From Candidatus Limosilactobacillus excrementigallinarum (lineage in GTDB: Bacteria > Bacillota > Bacilli > Lactobacillales > Lactobacillaceae), in NCBI GenBank assembly GCA_019117445.1, contig DWZS01000003.1, positions 1 through 64,000 of the forward strand: 64,000 bases of DNA, read 5' to 3'. The translations under genes were made by a program, and so were the position numbers. Numbering within the stretch: the stretch's first letter is position 1; each line of letters opens with the position of its first letter. Positions 9,621 through 19,578 of this stretch are shown here, in pieces. The notes under the pieces were generated by a model. That model was given only the letters and a program-made list of their open reading frames with translations, did no database searches and was not told the origin of the DNA.

Positions 9621-10583
9621 TTAATGTTGACTAAATAAATTAGTGAGGTAGTTCATGAAGGTTTGCAGATAACGGTCTTTGTCGACGTTTACAGCAACTT
9701 TAACGTTTGGATTTGGATCATTTAACTTGGCGTTATTTCCAATTGTCCGTCCATAATTTGGTCCTTCGTGAACAACCTTCATGAAAAGACTGATGGTTTT
9801 AACGAAACTTGGATCTAATGAGACCCCTACCGCTAATGGATCATGCAGGGCACAGCCATTTTTATCAATATCAAGATTGTAGTAAGCATCAATGTAGAAA
9901 TCGGTGATGTCAGCGTATGCTTTACCAGCAGCAGTGCCAAGATCACGCCATTTCTGTGTTTCCCGCTTGGTTAATAGTGTCCGCAGTGTGACGTCCAAGC
10001 CAACCATTGTTAATGGTAAATCAGGATTGGATAACACAGTGTTGGCCGCTTCAGCGTCTTGATGGATATTTGCTTCAGCTGCTCCAGTCACGTTGCCTTC
10101 AACGGTTAACGCACCGCCCATGAAGGTAACATTACCAATCAATTTGGCAATTTCTGGATCCTTTTCTAAGGCTGCCGCAAGGTTCGTCATTGGACCGGTC
10201 GGTACGATAATTAAATCTTGACCATACTTGTGAGCAGCTTCAATGTAAAAGTCAACACCAGATTGGCTTTCAACTTGATGTTGCGGAGCTGGTAACTGAA
10301 CTTCACCAATTCCATTCTTACCATGAATATCAAGTGAAACCTGCATAACGTCAAAATGATCAGTCGTACTTGAATGAGCCAATCCCTTAAAAACAGGGAC
10401 ATCAGTCTGGCCAAGCAGTTCTAATAACTTGAGACTGTTTTGTGCACAAATGTCGATTAAATTATTACCATATGATGAAACGATCCCGATCAGATCCACA
10501 TCTGGGGCCGCAGTTGCGTATGCAATGGCTAAAGCATCATCCACCCCAGTATCCAAATCTAAAATCATTTTTTTCTTTGCCAT
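9621..10583 (-). CDS. Nucleoside hydrolase (inosine/uridine-preferring type)
   Basis: MILDLDTGVDDALAIAYA and IIVPTGPMTNLAAAL motifs. Confidence 0.92.
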   Translation of the reverse strand: MAKKKMILDLDTGVDDALAIAYATAAPDVDLIGIVSSYGNNLIDICAQNSLKLLELLGQTDVPVFKGLAHSSTTDHFDVMQVSLDIHGKNGIGEVQLPAPQHQVESQSGVDFYIEAAHKYGQDLIIVPTGPMTNLAAALEKDPEIAKLIGNVTFMGGALTVEGNVTGAAEANIHQDAEAANTVLSNPDLPLTMVGLDVTLRTLLTKRETQKWRDLGTAAGKAYADITDFYIDAYYNLDIDKNGCALHDPLAVGVSLDPSFVKTISLFMKVVHEGPNYGRTIGNNAKLNDPNPNVKVAVNVDKDRYLQTFMNYLTNLFSQH

Positions 10584-10750
10584 AACCGTACCTCCATTGG
10601 AATTAAATATACTTTTATTTTAAGCGACTCATAGAGAAAAGACAATCGAAACTGAGCGATAGCGTTTTCGATGTTCGGATTATTCGTTAGCAATGAACAT
10701 GATACAATGATGATAAAATGGGTCACAGATTAATAAGGGAGAATGATGAG

Positions 10751-11746
10751 ATGACAGACCAACTTCATGACGTTAGTGTAATCGGCGGGGGACCCGCAGG
10801 AATGTTTGCGGCCTTTTATGCTGGATTGCATGAATTAGATACGCAATTAATTGAAGCATTGCCTCAATTAGGTGGACAGGTACGCGCATTATACCCAGAA
10901 AAGCAAATTTGGGATGTTGCTGGTAAAGCGGGGGTGACAGGAGAACAGTTAATTAGTGATTTAGAAGAACAGCTGAGTCATACAAAGATTAATTATCAGT
11001 TATCAACGAAAGTGACGGAAGTCGTTAAAGACCAGGATGGCTACTTTATGATCATTAGTAACCGGGGGACTTTTCGTTCCAAAGCGATTGTGATTGCGAT
11101 GGGGAATGGTGCTTTTGCGCCTCGACCATTCAAGGTAGAAGGGATTGAACAGATTGATGGACAGCGGATTAATTACTTTGTTCAGCATAAAGCTCAGTTT
11201 AAGAATCAACGGGTAGCAGTTCTCGGTGGTGGTAATTCCGCAATGGATATGGCTTTAATGTTGGAACCGTTGGCAAGCGAGGTCTATTTAGTTCACCGTC
11301 GTGACCAATTTCGGGGTTTACCGGCGACATTAACGCAGTTACAAGAATCACGAGTGCATTTACAGACCCCATTTTTACCAAAGAAGATTAGTCAAGCTGA
11401 GGATGGAACGATTACTTTACAGCTAAAAAAGATGCGGAGTGATGAGGAAACTTTGCTGAATGTGGATCAAGTGGTTGTCAATTATGGATTTACATCGAAT
11501 AATGCGGCTTTAAGTGAATGGTCATTGAATTTAGCGACGGAGCGTCATTTAATTAAAGTCGATTCTACCATGATGACCAGTATTGAGGGGGTCTACGCAA
11601 TTGGCGACGGAAATACTTATCCGGGGAAAGTACCGTTGATTGCAACTGGGCTGGGCGAGGCTCCTGTGGCTATCAACGATTTGGCAAAGCGGCTCTATCC
11701 AGATAAACGGGTGGCCACGCATAGTTCGTCAATGAAGATTAAATAA
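10751..11746 (+). CDS. Ferredoxin-NADP reductase type 2 / thioredoxin reductase-like flavoprotein
   Basis: GGGPAGMFAAFYAG FAD-binding and GGGNSAMDMAL NAD(P)-binding motifs; GVYAIGDGN. Confidence 0.88.
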   Translation: MTDQLHDVSVIGGGPAGMFAAFYAGLHELDTQLIEALPQLGGQVRALYPEKQIWDVAGKAGVTGEQLISDLEEQLSHTKINYQLSTKVTEVVKDQDGYFMIISNRGTFRSKAIVIAMGNGAFAPRPFKVEGIEQIDGQRINYFVQHKAQFKNQRVAVLGGGNSAMDMALMLEPLASEVYLVHRRDQFRGLPATLTQLQESRVHLQTPFLPKKISQAEDGTITLQLKKMRSDEETLLNVDQVVVNYGFTSNNAALSEWSLNLATERHLIKVDSTMMTSIEGVYAIGDGNTYPGKVPLIATGLGEAPVAINDLAKRLYPDKRVATHSSSMKIK

Positions 11747-11765
11747 GAAGAATTAATGATAAATA

Positions 11766-11806
11766 ACGACCGAGAGTGGACTAAGCCATTCTCGGTCGTT
11801 ATTTTG
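11766..11806. terminator. Bidirectional terminator
   Basis: ataacgaccgagagtgg / ccattctcggtcgttat stem-loop between convergent genes. Confidence 0.75.
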
Positions 11807-11812
11807 TTGAAA

Positions 11813-12478
11813 CTAATTTAATTCTTGGTAAATGTCCGATAATGGTTGCCGGACTTTGGGAGTGATCTCTTGATCACGATAACCAAAGCTGACCATGACG
11901 GCAACGCCCCATTCTTTAGGATCCATGTAATGGTGATCAGCTAAGTATTCATTCAGTTGCGCATAGTTAAATCCTTCAATTGGACAAGAATCAATATCCA
12001 GTGCTGCCGCAGCAGTCATCATATTTGCCATTGCAATGTAACACTGCCGAACCGCCCATTCAAAAATATCATGAGAATTTTTAAGACCCAAGTCTTGTTC
12101 TTGAAATTTCTTGAACTTTTGAGAAACGGTTGAGGTTGGTGAATAGTCTTTATGTTTGATATCATCAACCAAATGTTGAACGTAGTGACTGTCGTAAGTC
12201 ACGTTTTTATGGGCGAGGATGACCAATAATTTATCAGCACCGTTAATACTGTTTGCGGCACCCCACGCAAACGGCTTAATTGCTTCTTGGTCGTGTTGAT
12301 TATTTAGTAACAGGAATTTCCAGGGTTCATACCCGAAGGAGCTCGGCGATAAACGACCAACTTCGAGAATCGTTTTCCAATCATCGTTTGGAATATGTTG
12401 ACCTGCTCGGTACTTTTTAGTGGCATATCGACGATGAGCGTTTTGAATTAGCAACTGTTGAATTTCTGGTTTATCCAT
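11813..12478 (-). CDS. Nitroreductase family NAD(P)H-dependent oxidoreductase
   Basis: HRRYATKKYRAGQHIPNDDWKTILEVGRLSPSSFGYEPWKFLLL; DIDSCPIEGF. Confidence 0.9.
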   Translation of the reverse strand: MDKPEIQQLLIQNAHRRYATKKYRAGQHIPNDDWKTILEVGRLSPSSFGYEPWKFLLLNNQHDQEAIKPFAWGAANSINGADKLLVILAHKNVTYDSHYVQHLVDDIKHKDYSPTSTVSQKFKKFQEQDLGLKNSHDIFEWAVRQCYIAMANMMTAAAALDIDSCPIEGFNYAQLNEYLADHHYMDPKEWGVAVMVSFGYRDQEITPKVRQPLSDIYQELN

Positions 12479-12523
12479 TTTTGATGATCTCCTTTCAAGA
12501 ACACTGAGGTATTTCCTGGGAAA

Positions 12524-14653
12524 TTAATTATTTCCATCGGGGTTAGTAATCTTGATCCGGTTAGAATCAGTTCGTGAGTGATTCTGCTCTGGAGCATTGG
12601 TGGAGTAGTCACTGACGGTGGATTGATTACCATTTTCGCTATAGATACTGGTAGAGCGATTGCCCTTCTTCTTTTCAATTGCTTTGGCTTTCTTAAGACC
12701 GTTAGAGTAATTATAATTCTTTGGATTAACTTTCTTGAAGCCCTTTGGTGTGTAAAAGCGCAGTAAATTCTTTTCATTTAAAGAGTCGGAAAGACTTAAC
12801 TCTTTATTAACGAGCCGGGCCTGTTTTTTGAGCCGTTTCTTTTGTGCCTTGGTTAGGTGAGCTTCTTTACCGGTTTGATTATCATAAATTGTCCCGCTAA
12901 TACTCGTGTATTTAGGCGTTACGAAGTCGTGGTTCCGGAAGGCAACCGTCTGGCTATGTTTGGAACTAAAGAGGTCGGTTCCGAACATAATGTAGCGCTT
13001 CGAACTAATACCGAGCAGGTGGAGGAGGGTTGGTAAGACGTCGATTTCACCACCATAAGTATGTGAAATACCGCCATGACCCCCAGAACCAGGGATTACA
13101 AACATCATTGGAACCCGTTGGAGTTGGGCATTGTCAAAGTCTGTCCACGTATCAGCGCTCTTGCCAAGGACGCTGGCAAGACTCTTGTTAGCTGAATTAG
13201 AAATGCCATAGTGGTCACCATAAATCATGATAATGGACTTCTTATCAAGCCCTGTTTTTTGCAGGTAGGCAAAGAATTCTTGGAGTGATTGATCAAGGTA
13301 GTGTGCAGTTTCAAAGTAGCCATCAACTGTTGAATCACCGGTGTTAGTTGTTTGGAAATTAGAATCCTTATCCTCATCGTCAATGGTAAATGGGAAGTGG
13401 TTAGAAACAGTCAAAAACTTTACGTAGAAAGGCTGCTGGAGTGTCTGAAGATACTTAATCGAGTTAGCAAAGAGTAGCTTATCCTTCAGCCCATATCCCA
13501 TCGCCTTATCGCCAGAAGTATCGTAGTAACTGGCATCAAAGAAGTATTGGAAACCGAGATTTTTATATACGTTATTGCGGTTCCAGAAACTAGCCACGTT
13601 ACCGTGGAAAACCGCGCTGGTATAACCTGCACGTTGGTTCAAAATGGCTGGTGCAGCTTCAAAGGTATTATCACTACCCAGTGTTGCAAATAATGACCCC
13701 TGTGGTAAACCGAAGGTACTGGTTTCTAGCATGTTTTCCGCATCAGACGTCTTTCCTTGACCAACCTGATGGAAAAAGTTATCGAAAGCATAGGTATCAT
13801 TACCGTGATAAAGCGAATTCAGAAACGGAGTAACCTCTTGGCCGTTGATTTTTCGGTCAATCAAAAATTGTTGGAAACTTTCTAAGTGAATCACAATCAC
13901 ATTCCGGCCCTTAGCAATCCCAAACATTTTAGGATTGGCTGGTGCGAAATGTTGATCAGTAAACTTTTTAACGGTAGTTAATTCGGAACGGGTCGCACTT
14001 TTCCGCATATTATCGATATGTTGAGATTTAGCTAAATCATAACCGGTAAAGGCATCAATTCCTAAGTACTTAACAATGTATGATCGGTCGAAGGTCCGCC
14101 CCAAGAGTTGGGGACGGTTAAATTCTGCGACCATTAAGTTTAACCCAAACATTAGTACCGATAACGAGGTAAATGAAAAAGCTAAGCGGTTACTAATGGC
14201 ACGAGGATCAAACTTAATTTTACGAAAGAGCATCAATAATAGGATTACGACAATGTCGGCCCAATATAATAAATCATGGACGTTGGTTAACGCTAATGAA
14301 CTACCGCTGAGTCCCTGATTAACCTTAGAATAACCAGTCATAGTAGCAACCGTCATAAAGTCAGTGAACTCTCGATAGTAGATAACATTGAGATATAAAA
14401 GTAACGTATTAAGAATATCTAGTCCCATTAATACTGGGTAGAAAAACCGGGACCGTTTAAAGTAAAAGGCAAGACTAAATAGGAAGATTGTCGTTGCTAA
14501 GGGGTTGATTAGCAAAATTGCGTACTGGATGATACCAGATGCCCCTAATTTAAAATCTGTGAAGTACGCGATTAACGTCTTCAACCAAAAAAGGACGACC
14601 AGGAGGCCGCAAAAGCCGATCCGGGTGTCCACAAGTTGACCTATTTTTTTCAT
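12524..14653 (-). CDS. Lipoteichoic acid synthase-like sulfatase-family membrane protein
   Basis: Five N-terminal TMs; NVIVIHLESFQQFLID, GQGKTSDAENMLETSTFGLP, YGDHYGIS motifs. Confidence 0.9.
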   Translation of the reverse strand: MKKIGQLVDTRIGFCGLLVVLFWLKTLIAYFTDFKLGASGIIQYAILLINPLATTIFLFSLAFYFKRSRFFYPVLMGLDILNTLLLYLNVIYYREFTDFMTVATMTGYSKVNQGLSGSSLALTNVHDLLYWADIVVILLLMLFRKIKFDPRAISNRLAFSFTSLSVLMFGLNLMVAEFNRPQLLGRTFDRSYIVKYLGIDAFTGYDLAKSQHIDNMRKSATRSELTTVKKFTDQHFAPANPKMFGIAKGRNVIVIHLESFQQFLIDRKINGQEVTPFLNSLYHGNDTYAFDNFFHQVGQGKTSDAENMLETSTFGLPQGSLFATLGSDNTFEAAPAILNQRAGYTSAVFHGNVASFWNRNNVYKNLGFQYFFDASYYDTSGDKAMGYGLKDKLLFANSIKYLQTLQQPFYVKFLTVSNHFPFTIDDEDKDSNFQTTNTGDSTVDGYFETAHYLDQSLQEFFAYLQKTGLDKKSIIMIYGDHYGISNSANKSLASVLGKSADTWTDFDNAQLQRVPMMFVIPGSGGHGGISHTYGGEIDVLPTLLHLLGISSKRYIMFGTDLFSSKHSQTVAFRNHDFVTPKYTSISGTIYDNQTGKEAHLTKAQKKRLKKQARLVNKELSLSDSLNEKNLLRFYTPKGFKKVNPKNYNYSNGLKKAKAIEKKKGNRSTSIYSENGNQSTVSDYSTNAPEQNHSRTDSNRIKITNPDGNN

Positions 14654-14758
14654 TAGGTGATTTCCTCGCAGTTCCAGAATGTTGTTGGTAATTAAACGAT
14701 CCTTATTTTAACACATTCTGCAATTGAGAAGCGCTCCACCGTAAATTGTTGCATAATC

Positions 14759-15019
14759 TTAATCATCAATTATGACCGGCTCCGTTAGCCAATCATAGCG
14801 GAAAAGTTGCCGTAATTTTGTATTGACCGGGATCCAAATTTTGTTATGCCAAATATCTTTTAGAGCAGCACGAAAAACTTGGTCCCGTTGGTATTTTGGC
14901 GAAAGGGAGAGGCGCAGAATCCGTCCTTGTTCTGTTTTAACGACCACGTGGGTCTTGGACATACTAATAATCTGGGCGGCAGCAATATCAGTCTGGCGAT
15001 TTGGTTGTCTTAATTTCAT
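14759..15019 (-). CDS. Small conserved hypothetical protein
   Basis: 86-aa ORF upstream of the LTA synthase gene with an AAGGGA ribosome-binding site. Confidence 0.5.
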   Translation of the reverse strand: MKLRQPNRQTDIAAAQIISMSKTHVVVKTEQGRILRLSLSPKYQRDQVFRAALKDIWHNKIWIPVNTKLRQLFRYDWLTEPVIIDD

Positions 15020-15141
15020 TAAAATCATTCCCTTCATGCTGTTATAGTAATTGGCAATTGTGAAGAAAGTATGCCCGATTTAGTAAGTGATTCTTAAATC
15101 GGGTGGTAGAATGAACTTAAATGAGGGAGGTTACAGAAATA

Positions 15142-15795
15142 ATGAAACGAAATATTTACCTGGTTCGGCATGGGCAAACCTACTACAATATTTATAACAA
15201 GCTGCAGGGTTGGAGTAATTCACCACTAACCGATCAGGGGAAAGCGGATGCTCGCCAGGCGGCTGAACGGTTAAAAAAGGTTCATTTTGATGCGGCATTC
15301 TGTTCGGATTTACCGCGGGCAGAAGAAACGTGTCAAACCATTTTGGATCTGAATGAAGCTGCTTCGATTAAAAAACCGATTGTGTCACCCTTTTTCCGAG
15401 AGGAATTTTACGGGGTGTATGAAGGAACAAATATGGATCAAGCGTGGTACTTAGCAGGAGCTCCCCATGGTCTCAAATCGTTTCAAGAGATCGTAACGAA
15501 ACATTCGATTGGAACAGCTAAAGATTGGTTGCATGACGCTGATCCCTTCCATCATGCGGAAAATAATCGACAGTATTGGCAGCGGATGGACCAGGGAATT
15601 CAATTAATTCGTGATACTAAATTGCCAGCAGATGCGAATGTCCTCTGGGTTAGCCATGGCAATACTTGTTTGAGTTTAATTGAGCGTTATGGACAGGGAA
15701 AATATGACGTTACAAAACGCCCTGATAATGGTAGCCTCTCGAAATTAATCATGACGGATGATGACATTCAAGTCGCATTTTATAATCAGAAATAA
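15142..15795 (+). CDS. Histidine phosphatase family protein (phosphoglycerate mutase-like)
   Basis: YLVRHGQTYYNIYNKLQGWSNSPLTDQG and WVSHGNT. Confidence 0.92.
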   Translation: MKRNIYLVRHGQTYYNIYNKLQGWSNSPLTDQGKADARQAAERLKKVHFDAAFCSDLPRAEETCQTILDLNEAASIKKPIVSPFFREEFYGVYEGTNMDQAWYLAGAPHGLKSFQEIVTKHSIGTAKDWLHDADPFHHAENNRQYWQRMDQGIQLIRDTKLPADANVLWVSHGNTCLSLIERYGQGKYDVTKRPDNGSLSKLIMTDDDIQVAFYNQK

Positions 15796-15823
15796 AAAAG
15801 GCACGCAATCGCGTGCCTTTATA
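15796..15823. terminator. Bidirectional terminator
   Basis: aaaaaaggcacgcaatcgcgtgccttta. Confidence 0.75.
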
Positions 15824-15825
15824 TG

Positions 15826-16470
15826 TTACATTGTTTCAAGATTGTTAGTCATTTCAGTAGCGTCTGCTGCAGACGTCCGGAATTGATCCTTGGCTAATTG
15901 ACGATAATAAAGGGCGTTTGTGGTTTGCATGTAAGGACGTAACCAGAGGAACCCAATTCCACAGGTAAAGATGCACAGAATAGCCCAGCCCAGGAAACTA
16001 AGCTGTAAGACAAAAAATTCCCACTTATGACCATCCATCAATTGTTTACTCTTGGTGATCGCTTCGGTAGCTTGAACTTCCCGCCCTGAATCAACCATGT
16101 CCTTGGCGATAAAAAAGGCCTGTGAGTAAGCCAAGGCTTTAATAATGCCTGGCACAATCAGCAAGATCGTCCATAGTAAAACAAAGATGGTTTGTAATAA
16201 CCACGTTAGAAACACTGGGAGTAGTCGTCTGTTAGTAAATGCTGAAAACATTGCAGAAAAGTAGTTGGTTTCCTTTTTGCCTGCTACCAGATCCAGAAAA
16301 GCAAAGGCATATCCGGCAGTAATTAAGCCGGCAATAATTGAACCAATTCCTCCAGTAGCGCCCGCAATCAAGCCTCCAATGATGGCGGTTAATAATGATA
16401 AAATTACTGCCCATTCCCAATTGCCCCTTAACAAGAGCAAAGCAGTTTGTTTTAGTTTTGATCTATCCAT
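15826..16470 (-). CDS. DUF975-family membrane protein
   Basis: Multi-TM; SQAFFIAKDMVDSGREVQATEAITKSKQLMDGHKWEFFVLQLSFLGW pattern. Confidence 0.8.
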   Translation of the reverse strand: MDRSKLKQTALLLLRGNWEWAVILSLLTAIIGGLIAGATGGIGSIIAGLITAGYAFAFLDLVAGKKETNYFSAMFSAFTNRRLLPVFLTWLLQTIFVLLWTILLIVPGIIKALAYSQAFFIAKDMVDSGREVQATEAITKSKQLMDGHKWEFFVLQLSFLGWAILCIFTCGIGFLWLRPYMQTTNALYYRQLAKDQFRTSAADATEMTNNLETM

Positions 16471-16561
16471 AAATCAATCACTCCTCCAATTGTTATCATT
16501 GAGTATACAAAAAAGGAAAAGCCACTTCAACAGTGGTTTTTCCATTTATCGGTATTTAATT

Positions 16562-17998
16562 TTAAAGTCCGTCACCTAAGTTAAAGGCAATCTTAGATGA
16601 TAACAGGGTTTGGTGAATGAGCTGATCGATTAAATCGGTGGTCTTTTCAGTGACGTGATCGGCCGTCTTAATATTTTCATTTGTTAAGAATTCTTGCAAT
16701 TCGTCACCGGAAAGGTTTTTAGCTTGTTCATCCACTTCGTCTAAGCGGCCAACAACGTAGCTTTGGGCATCATCCCGGTAAGCATTGACTTGATTGATGA
16801 ATTGGTGATACTTCGGTTCGATGATGACCGGTAGTAATTTGTACATCCAATAAGCACTGTCCAGGTTGAACTTGTCTGGAGCAAACTTGTAATTAGCTGG
16901 TGTATCAACGATGTTTGCATAGAATGGAACGTATGGACTATAGCAATAGAAGCCAAAGGCAATCCATTGGATCGCCGCCATATTTGCTGGGACATCATTC
17001 CGTAATTGGAGGATACAAGAACTTTGGTTTCGATCCAGGGCAATTGAACGGAATTTTTGTTGATCATCTTCACTTCCGGAGGAGTGAGTACCAAATGGGT
17101 CATATTGGGTGCCATTGTAGTGGGAGCTAAGGAAGAACTGGACATCTTCAATGGCAATTTTCTTTTCAGGTTTGCGGCAGAACGGCATATTTTGACTAGT
17201 TGGCTTTTGTTCAACACTTGGGTTAAATAGTTTTTGACCATACCAAGTCCGTGGGGTGTTGTAATAACTGTCTGCTTCATTTTGGGATCCAAAGATATTG
17301 CGGAAGTTAAAATCGAGGGGATTTGGATTTAAGTGGTACTTGTCAACAAAATCACGAATCCCAGCGGCATACATGAAGTTGTCCTTATTATCAAATTCAA
17401 TCTTTTCGATCACCATGATGTTTGGGCAGATTGCATACGCGTCATCAGGGAGGCGTTGTGCAACCCACTGGTGACCACCAGCAGTCTCCATATACCAAAC
17501 TTCGTTTTGGTCACTAAATGCAATCCCGTTCGTTTCAGCAGTTCCGTATTTTTCAATCAAACTACCTAACCGTTGAACCCCTTCCCGGGCACTGTTAACG
17601 AATGGCAAGACTAATGTTACCATTGCGTCTTCAGCAATTCCGTTTTCCACCAGTGGATCGTGACCAAGCACCCGTGGATTCGTCAATTCAGTTTCGGTAG
17701 CGGACATTGCGACATTTTGTTCGTTGATGCCGGCTTCAAACCAGTCACCTTCACTCGGATTACCATTTGGGGTGGCGGTGTACCGGTATCCATGACCCTT
17801 TACTGGGACTTTAAGACCGGTGTATTTTGATTCGTAAGTGAGATCATAATCTTGGGAGGGGACAACTACAAACTTCTTGGTATTGATTGCTGTATGTGCG
17901 TCTTCATCCCGCGCGATGATTGTCGAACCATCAATGGAAGCCTTCTTGCCGACAATGATCGCCGTACAATCAGAGCTGAGTCGATTAAATTTGTCCAT
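16562..17998 (-). CDS. C69-family dipeptidase (PepD-like)
   Basis: SSDCTAIIVGKKASIDGSTIIARDED N-terminal Cys nucleophile motif; FSDQNEVWYMETAGGHQWVAQRLPDDAYAICPN. Confidence 0.92.
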   Translation of the reverse strand: MDKFNRLSSDCTAIIVGKKASIDGSTIIARDEDAHTAINTKKFVVVPSQDYDLTYESKYTGLKVPVKGHGYRYTATPNGNPSEGDWFEAGINEQNVAMSATETELTNPRVLGHDPLVENGIAEDAMVTLVLPFVNSAREGVQRLGSLIEKYGTAETNGIAFSDQNEVWYMETAGGHQWVAQRLPDDAYAICPNIMVIEKIEFDNKDNFMYAAGIRDFVDKYHLNPNPLDFNFRNIFGSQNEADSYYNTPRTWYGQKLFNPSVEQKPTSQNMPFCRKPEKKIAIEDVQFFLSSHYNGTQYDPFGTHSSGSEDDQQKFRSIALDRNQSSCILQLRNDVPANMAAIQWIAFGFYCYSPYVPFYANIVDTPANYKFAPDKFNLDSAYWMYKLLPVIIEPKYHQFINQVNAYRDDAQSYVVGRLDEVDEQAKNLSGDELQEFLTNENIKTADHVTEKTTDLIDQLIHQTLLSSKIAFNLGDGL

Positions 17999-18087
17999 AA
18001 AAAACACTCCTTTAGTTAGATCTGTACAAAAACTATTATACGCCTTTAATAGCTTGGTGATCGAAAAATAAGGAGTGTTAGTAAATA

Positions 18088-19401
18088 TTAATCTTTAGTT
18101 GAGCTTTTAAATTGATCAAAATTAAGGATGAGGTTCAGGACTACCGCAGCCAGACTACCCATCACAACTCCGTTACCCAAGATAATTTGTAATTCTGTGT
18201 TGAGGTGTTGGAAGATTTGTGGATAGACTGTGACGCCGAGTCCAAGGCCGATTGATAAGGAAGCCACCATTAAATTGCTGTTTTTAGAAAAATCAACTTT
18301 GTGGAGAATTTGCATTCCTTGAATACCAACCATCCCAAACATTACGACCATCGCACCACCAAGAACTGGATCGGGAATCATCGTGGCTAATGCTCCGGCT
18401 TTGGGAAGTAAACCAAGGATTAGTAATAAGACCGCAGCATAGTAAACGGGTCGCCGTGACCGCACTCCTGACATCTTCAAGACACCAACGTTTTGAGAGA
18501 AAGTTGAATACGGAAAGGTATTGAAAAGTCCACCCAGGATGGCAGTAACCCCTTCTGCACGGTAACCGCGTTTCATATCATTTTCGGTAATCTTTTGGTG
18601 CGTTGCTTCGGCAAGGGCAAAGTAAACCCCGGTGGATTCAATCATGGTGGTGAGGGCCACCAGAATCATAGTAATAATTGCCCCAGAGTTAAATGCTGGT
18701 ACACCAAAGTAGAAGAAGCGGGGGAGGTGGAACCAAGCAGCGCTGGTGACGGGCTGGGTAGAAACCATTCCCCATGCTGCGGCCGCAAAGGAACCGATTA
18801 AAATACCAAGTAAGATTGCGATCGATTTGATAAAGCCCTTACCAAAGCGGTTAATGAGCACGATCATGATAATTGTTAAAAAGCCGATGACGAGGTCTTG
18901 CGGACTCCCGAATGATTTCGCAGTGGCGGTCCCACCACCAAGATTTTGAAAACCAACGGGTACTAACGTGAAGCCAATTACAGTAATGAGCGATCCAGTT
19001 ACAACTGGCGGAAATAGTTTTTTCATTTTAGCGAAGTAGCCAGCAATTAAAAAGATGAAAATTCCGGCACAAATAATGGCCCCATACATGTAAGTAATGC
19101 CCATCTTGCTACCGATGGATTCCAGAGGGGCAACCGACTGGACAGCACAACCAAGAACGACTGGTAAACCAATTCCCATGAGTGGGGTGCGGTGGAGTTG
19201 AAGTAGGGTGGCAATTCCACACATAAAGATGTCGATGGAAACGAGGTACGTCATTTGCGCAGTCGAAAAATGTAAGAAATTACCAATCAATAGTGGAACT
19301 AAAACGTCTCCGGAATACATTGCCAAAAGGTGTTGAAAACCGAGGATGAGGTTCTTTCCAAAATTAGTGGTTGGTGCAGGCTGAATGGTTTGTTGTGTCA
19401 A
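18088..19401 (-). CDS. Nucleobase:cation symporter-2 family (xanthine/uracil permease)
   Basis: NCS2 features (GFQHLLAMYSGDVLVPLLIG, VALTTMIESTGVYFALAEAT); TTG start after AGGGAGG; guanine-type riboswitch upstream. Confidence 0.88.
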   Translation of the reverse strand: MTQQTIQPAPTTNFGKNLILGFQHLLAMYSGDVLVPLLIGNFLHFSTAQMTYLVSIDIFMCGIATLLQLHRTPLMGIGLPVVLGCAVQSVAPLESIGSKMGITYMYGAIICAGIFIFLIAGYFAKMKKLFPPVVTGSLITVIGFTLVPVGFQNLGGGTATAKSFGSPQDLVIGFLTIIMIVLINRFGKGFIKSIAILLGILIGSFAAAAWGMVSTQPVTSAAWFHLPRFFYFGVPAFNSGAIITMILVALTTMIESTGVYFALAEATHQKITENDMKRGYRAEGVTAILGGLFNTFPYSTFSQNVGVLKMSGVRSRRPVYYAAVLLLILGLLPKAGALATMIPDPVLGGAMVVMFGMVGIQGMQILHKVDFSKNSNLMVASLSIGLGLGVTVYPQIFQHLNTELQIILGNGVVMGSLAAVVLNLILNFDQFKSSTKD

Positions 19402-19420
19402 GATAGTCCTCCCTGAAGTA

Positions 19421-19452
19421 AAAAACGGGTCCTCCCTATTGGTGGACCCGTT
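19421..19452 (-). terminator. Riboswitch expression-platform terminator
   Basis: AACGGGTCC/GGACCCGTT stem followed by TTTTTT on the minus strand. Confidence 0.75.
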
Positions 19453-19463
19453 CATTGTAACGA

Positions 19464-19530
19464 TGCTTATAGTCTCATATTTACGGCATGAGGTAGAAAC
19501 GTCCGACCATATTACGGAAATATATAGGCA
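19464..19530 (-). ncRNA. Purine riboswitch, guanine-type
   Basis: Minus strand TATATATTTCCGTAATATGGTCGGACGTTTCTACCTCATGCCGTAAATATGAGACTATAAGCA; C at the xpt position-74 equivalent (GACTAT). Confidence 0.9.
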
Positions 19531-19578
19531 ATATTTAATTGTAAGTATCTTAGCATGTTTGACGAACAATCTCAATAA

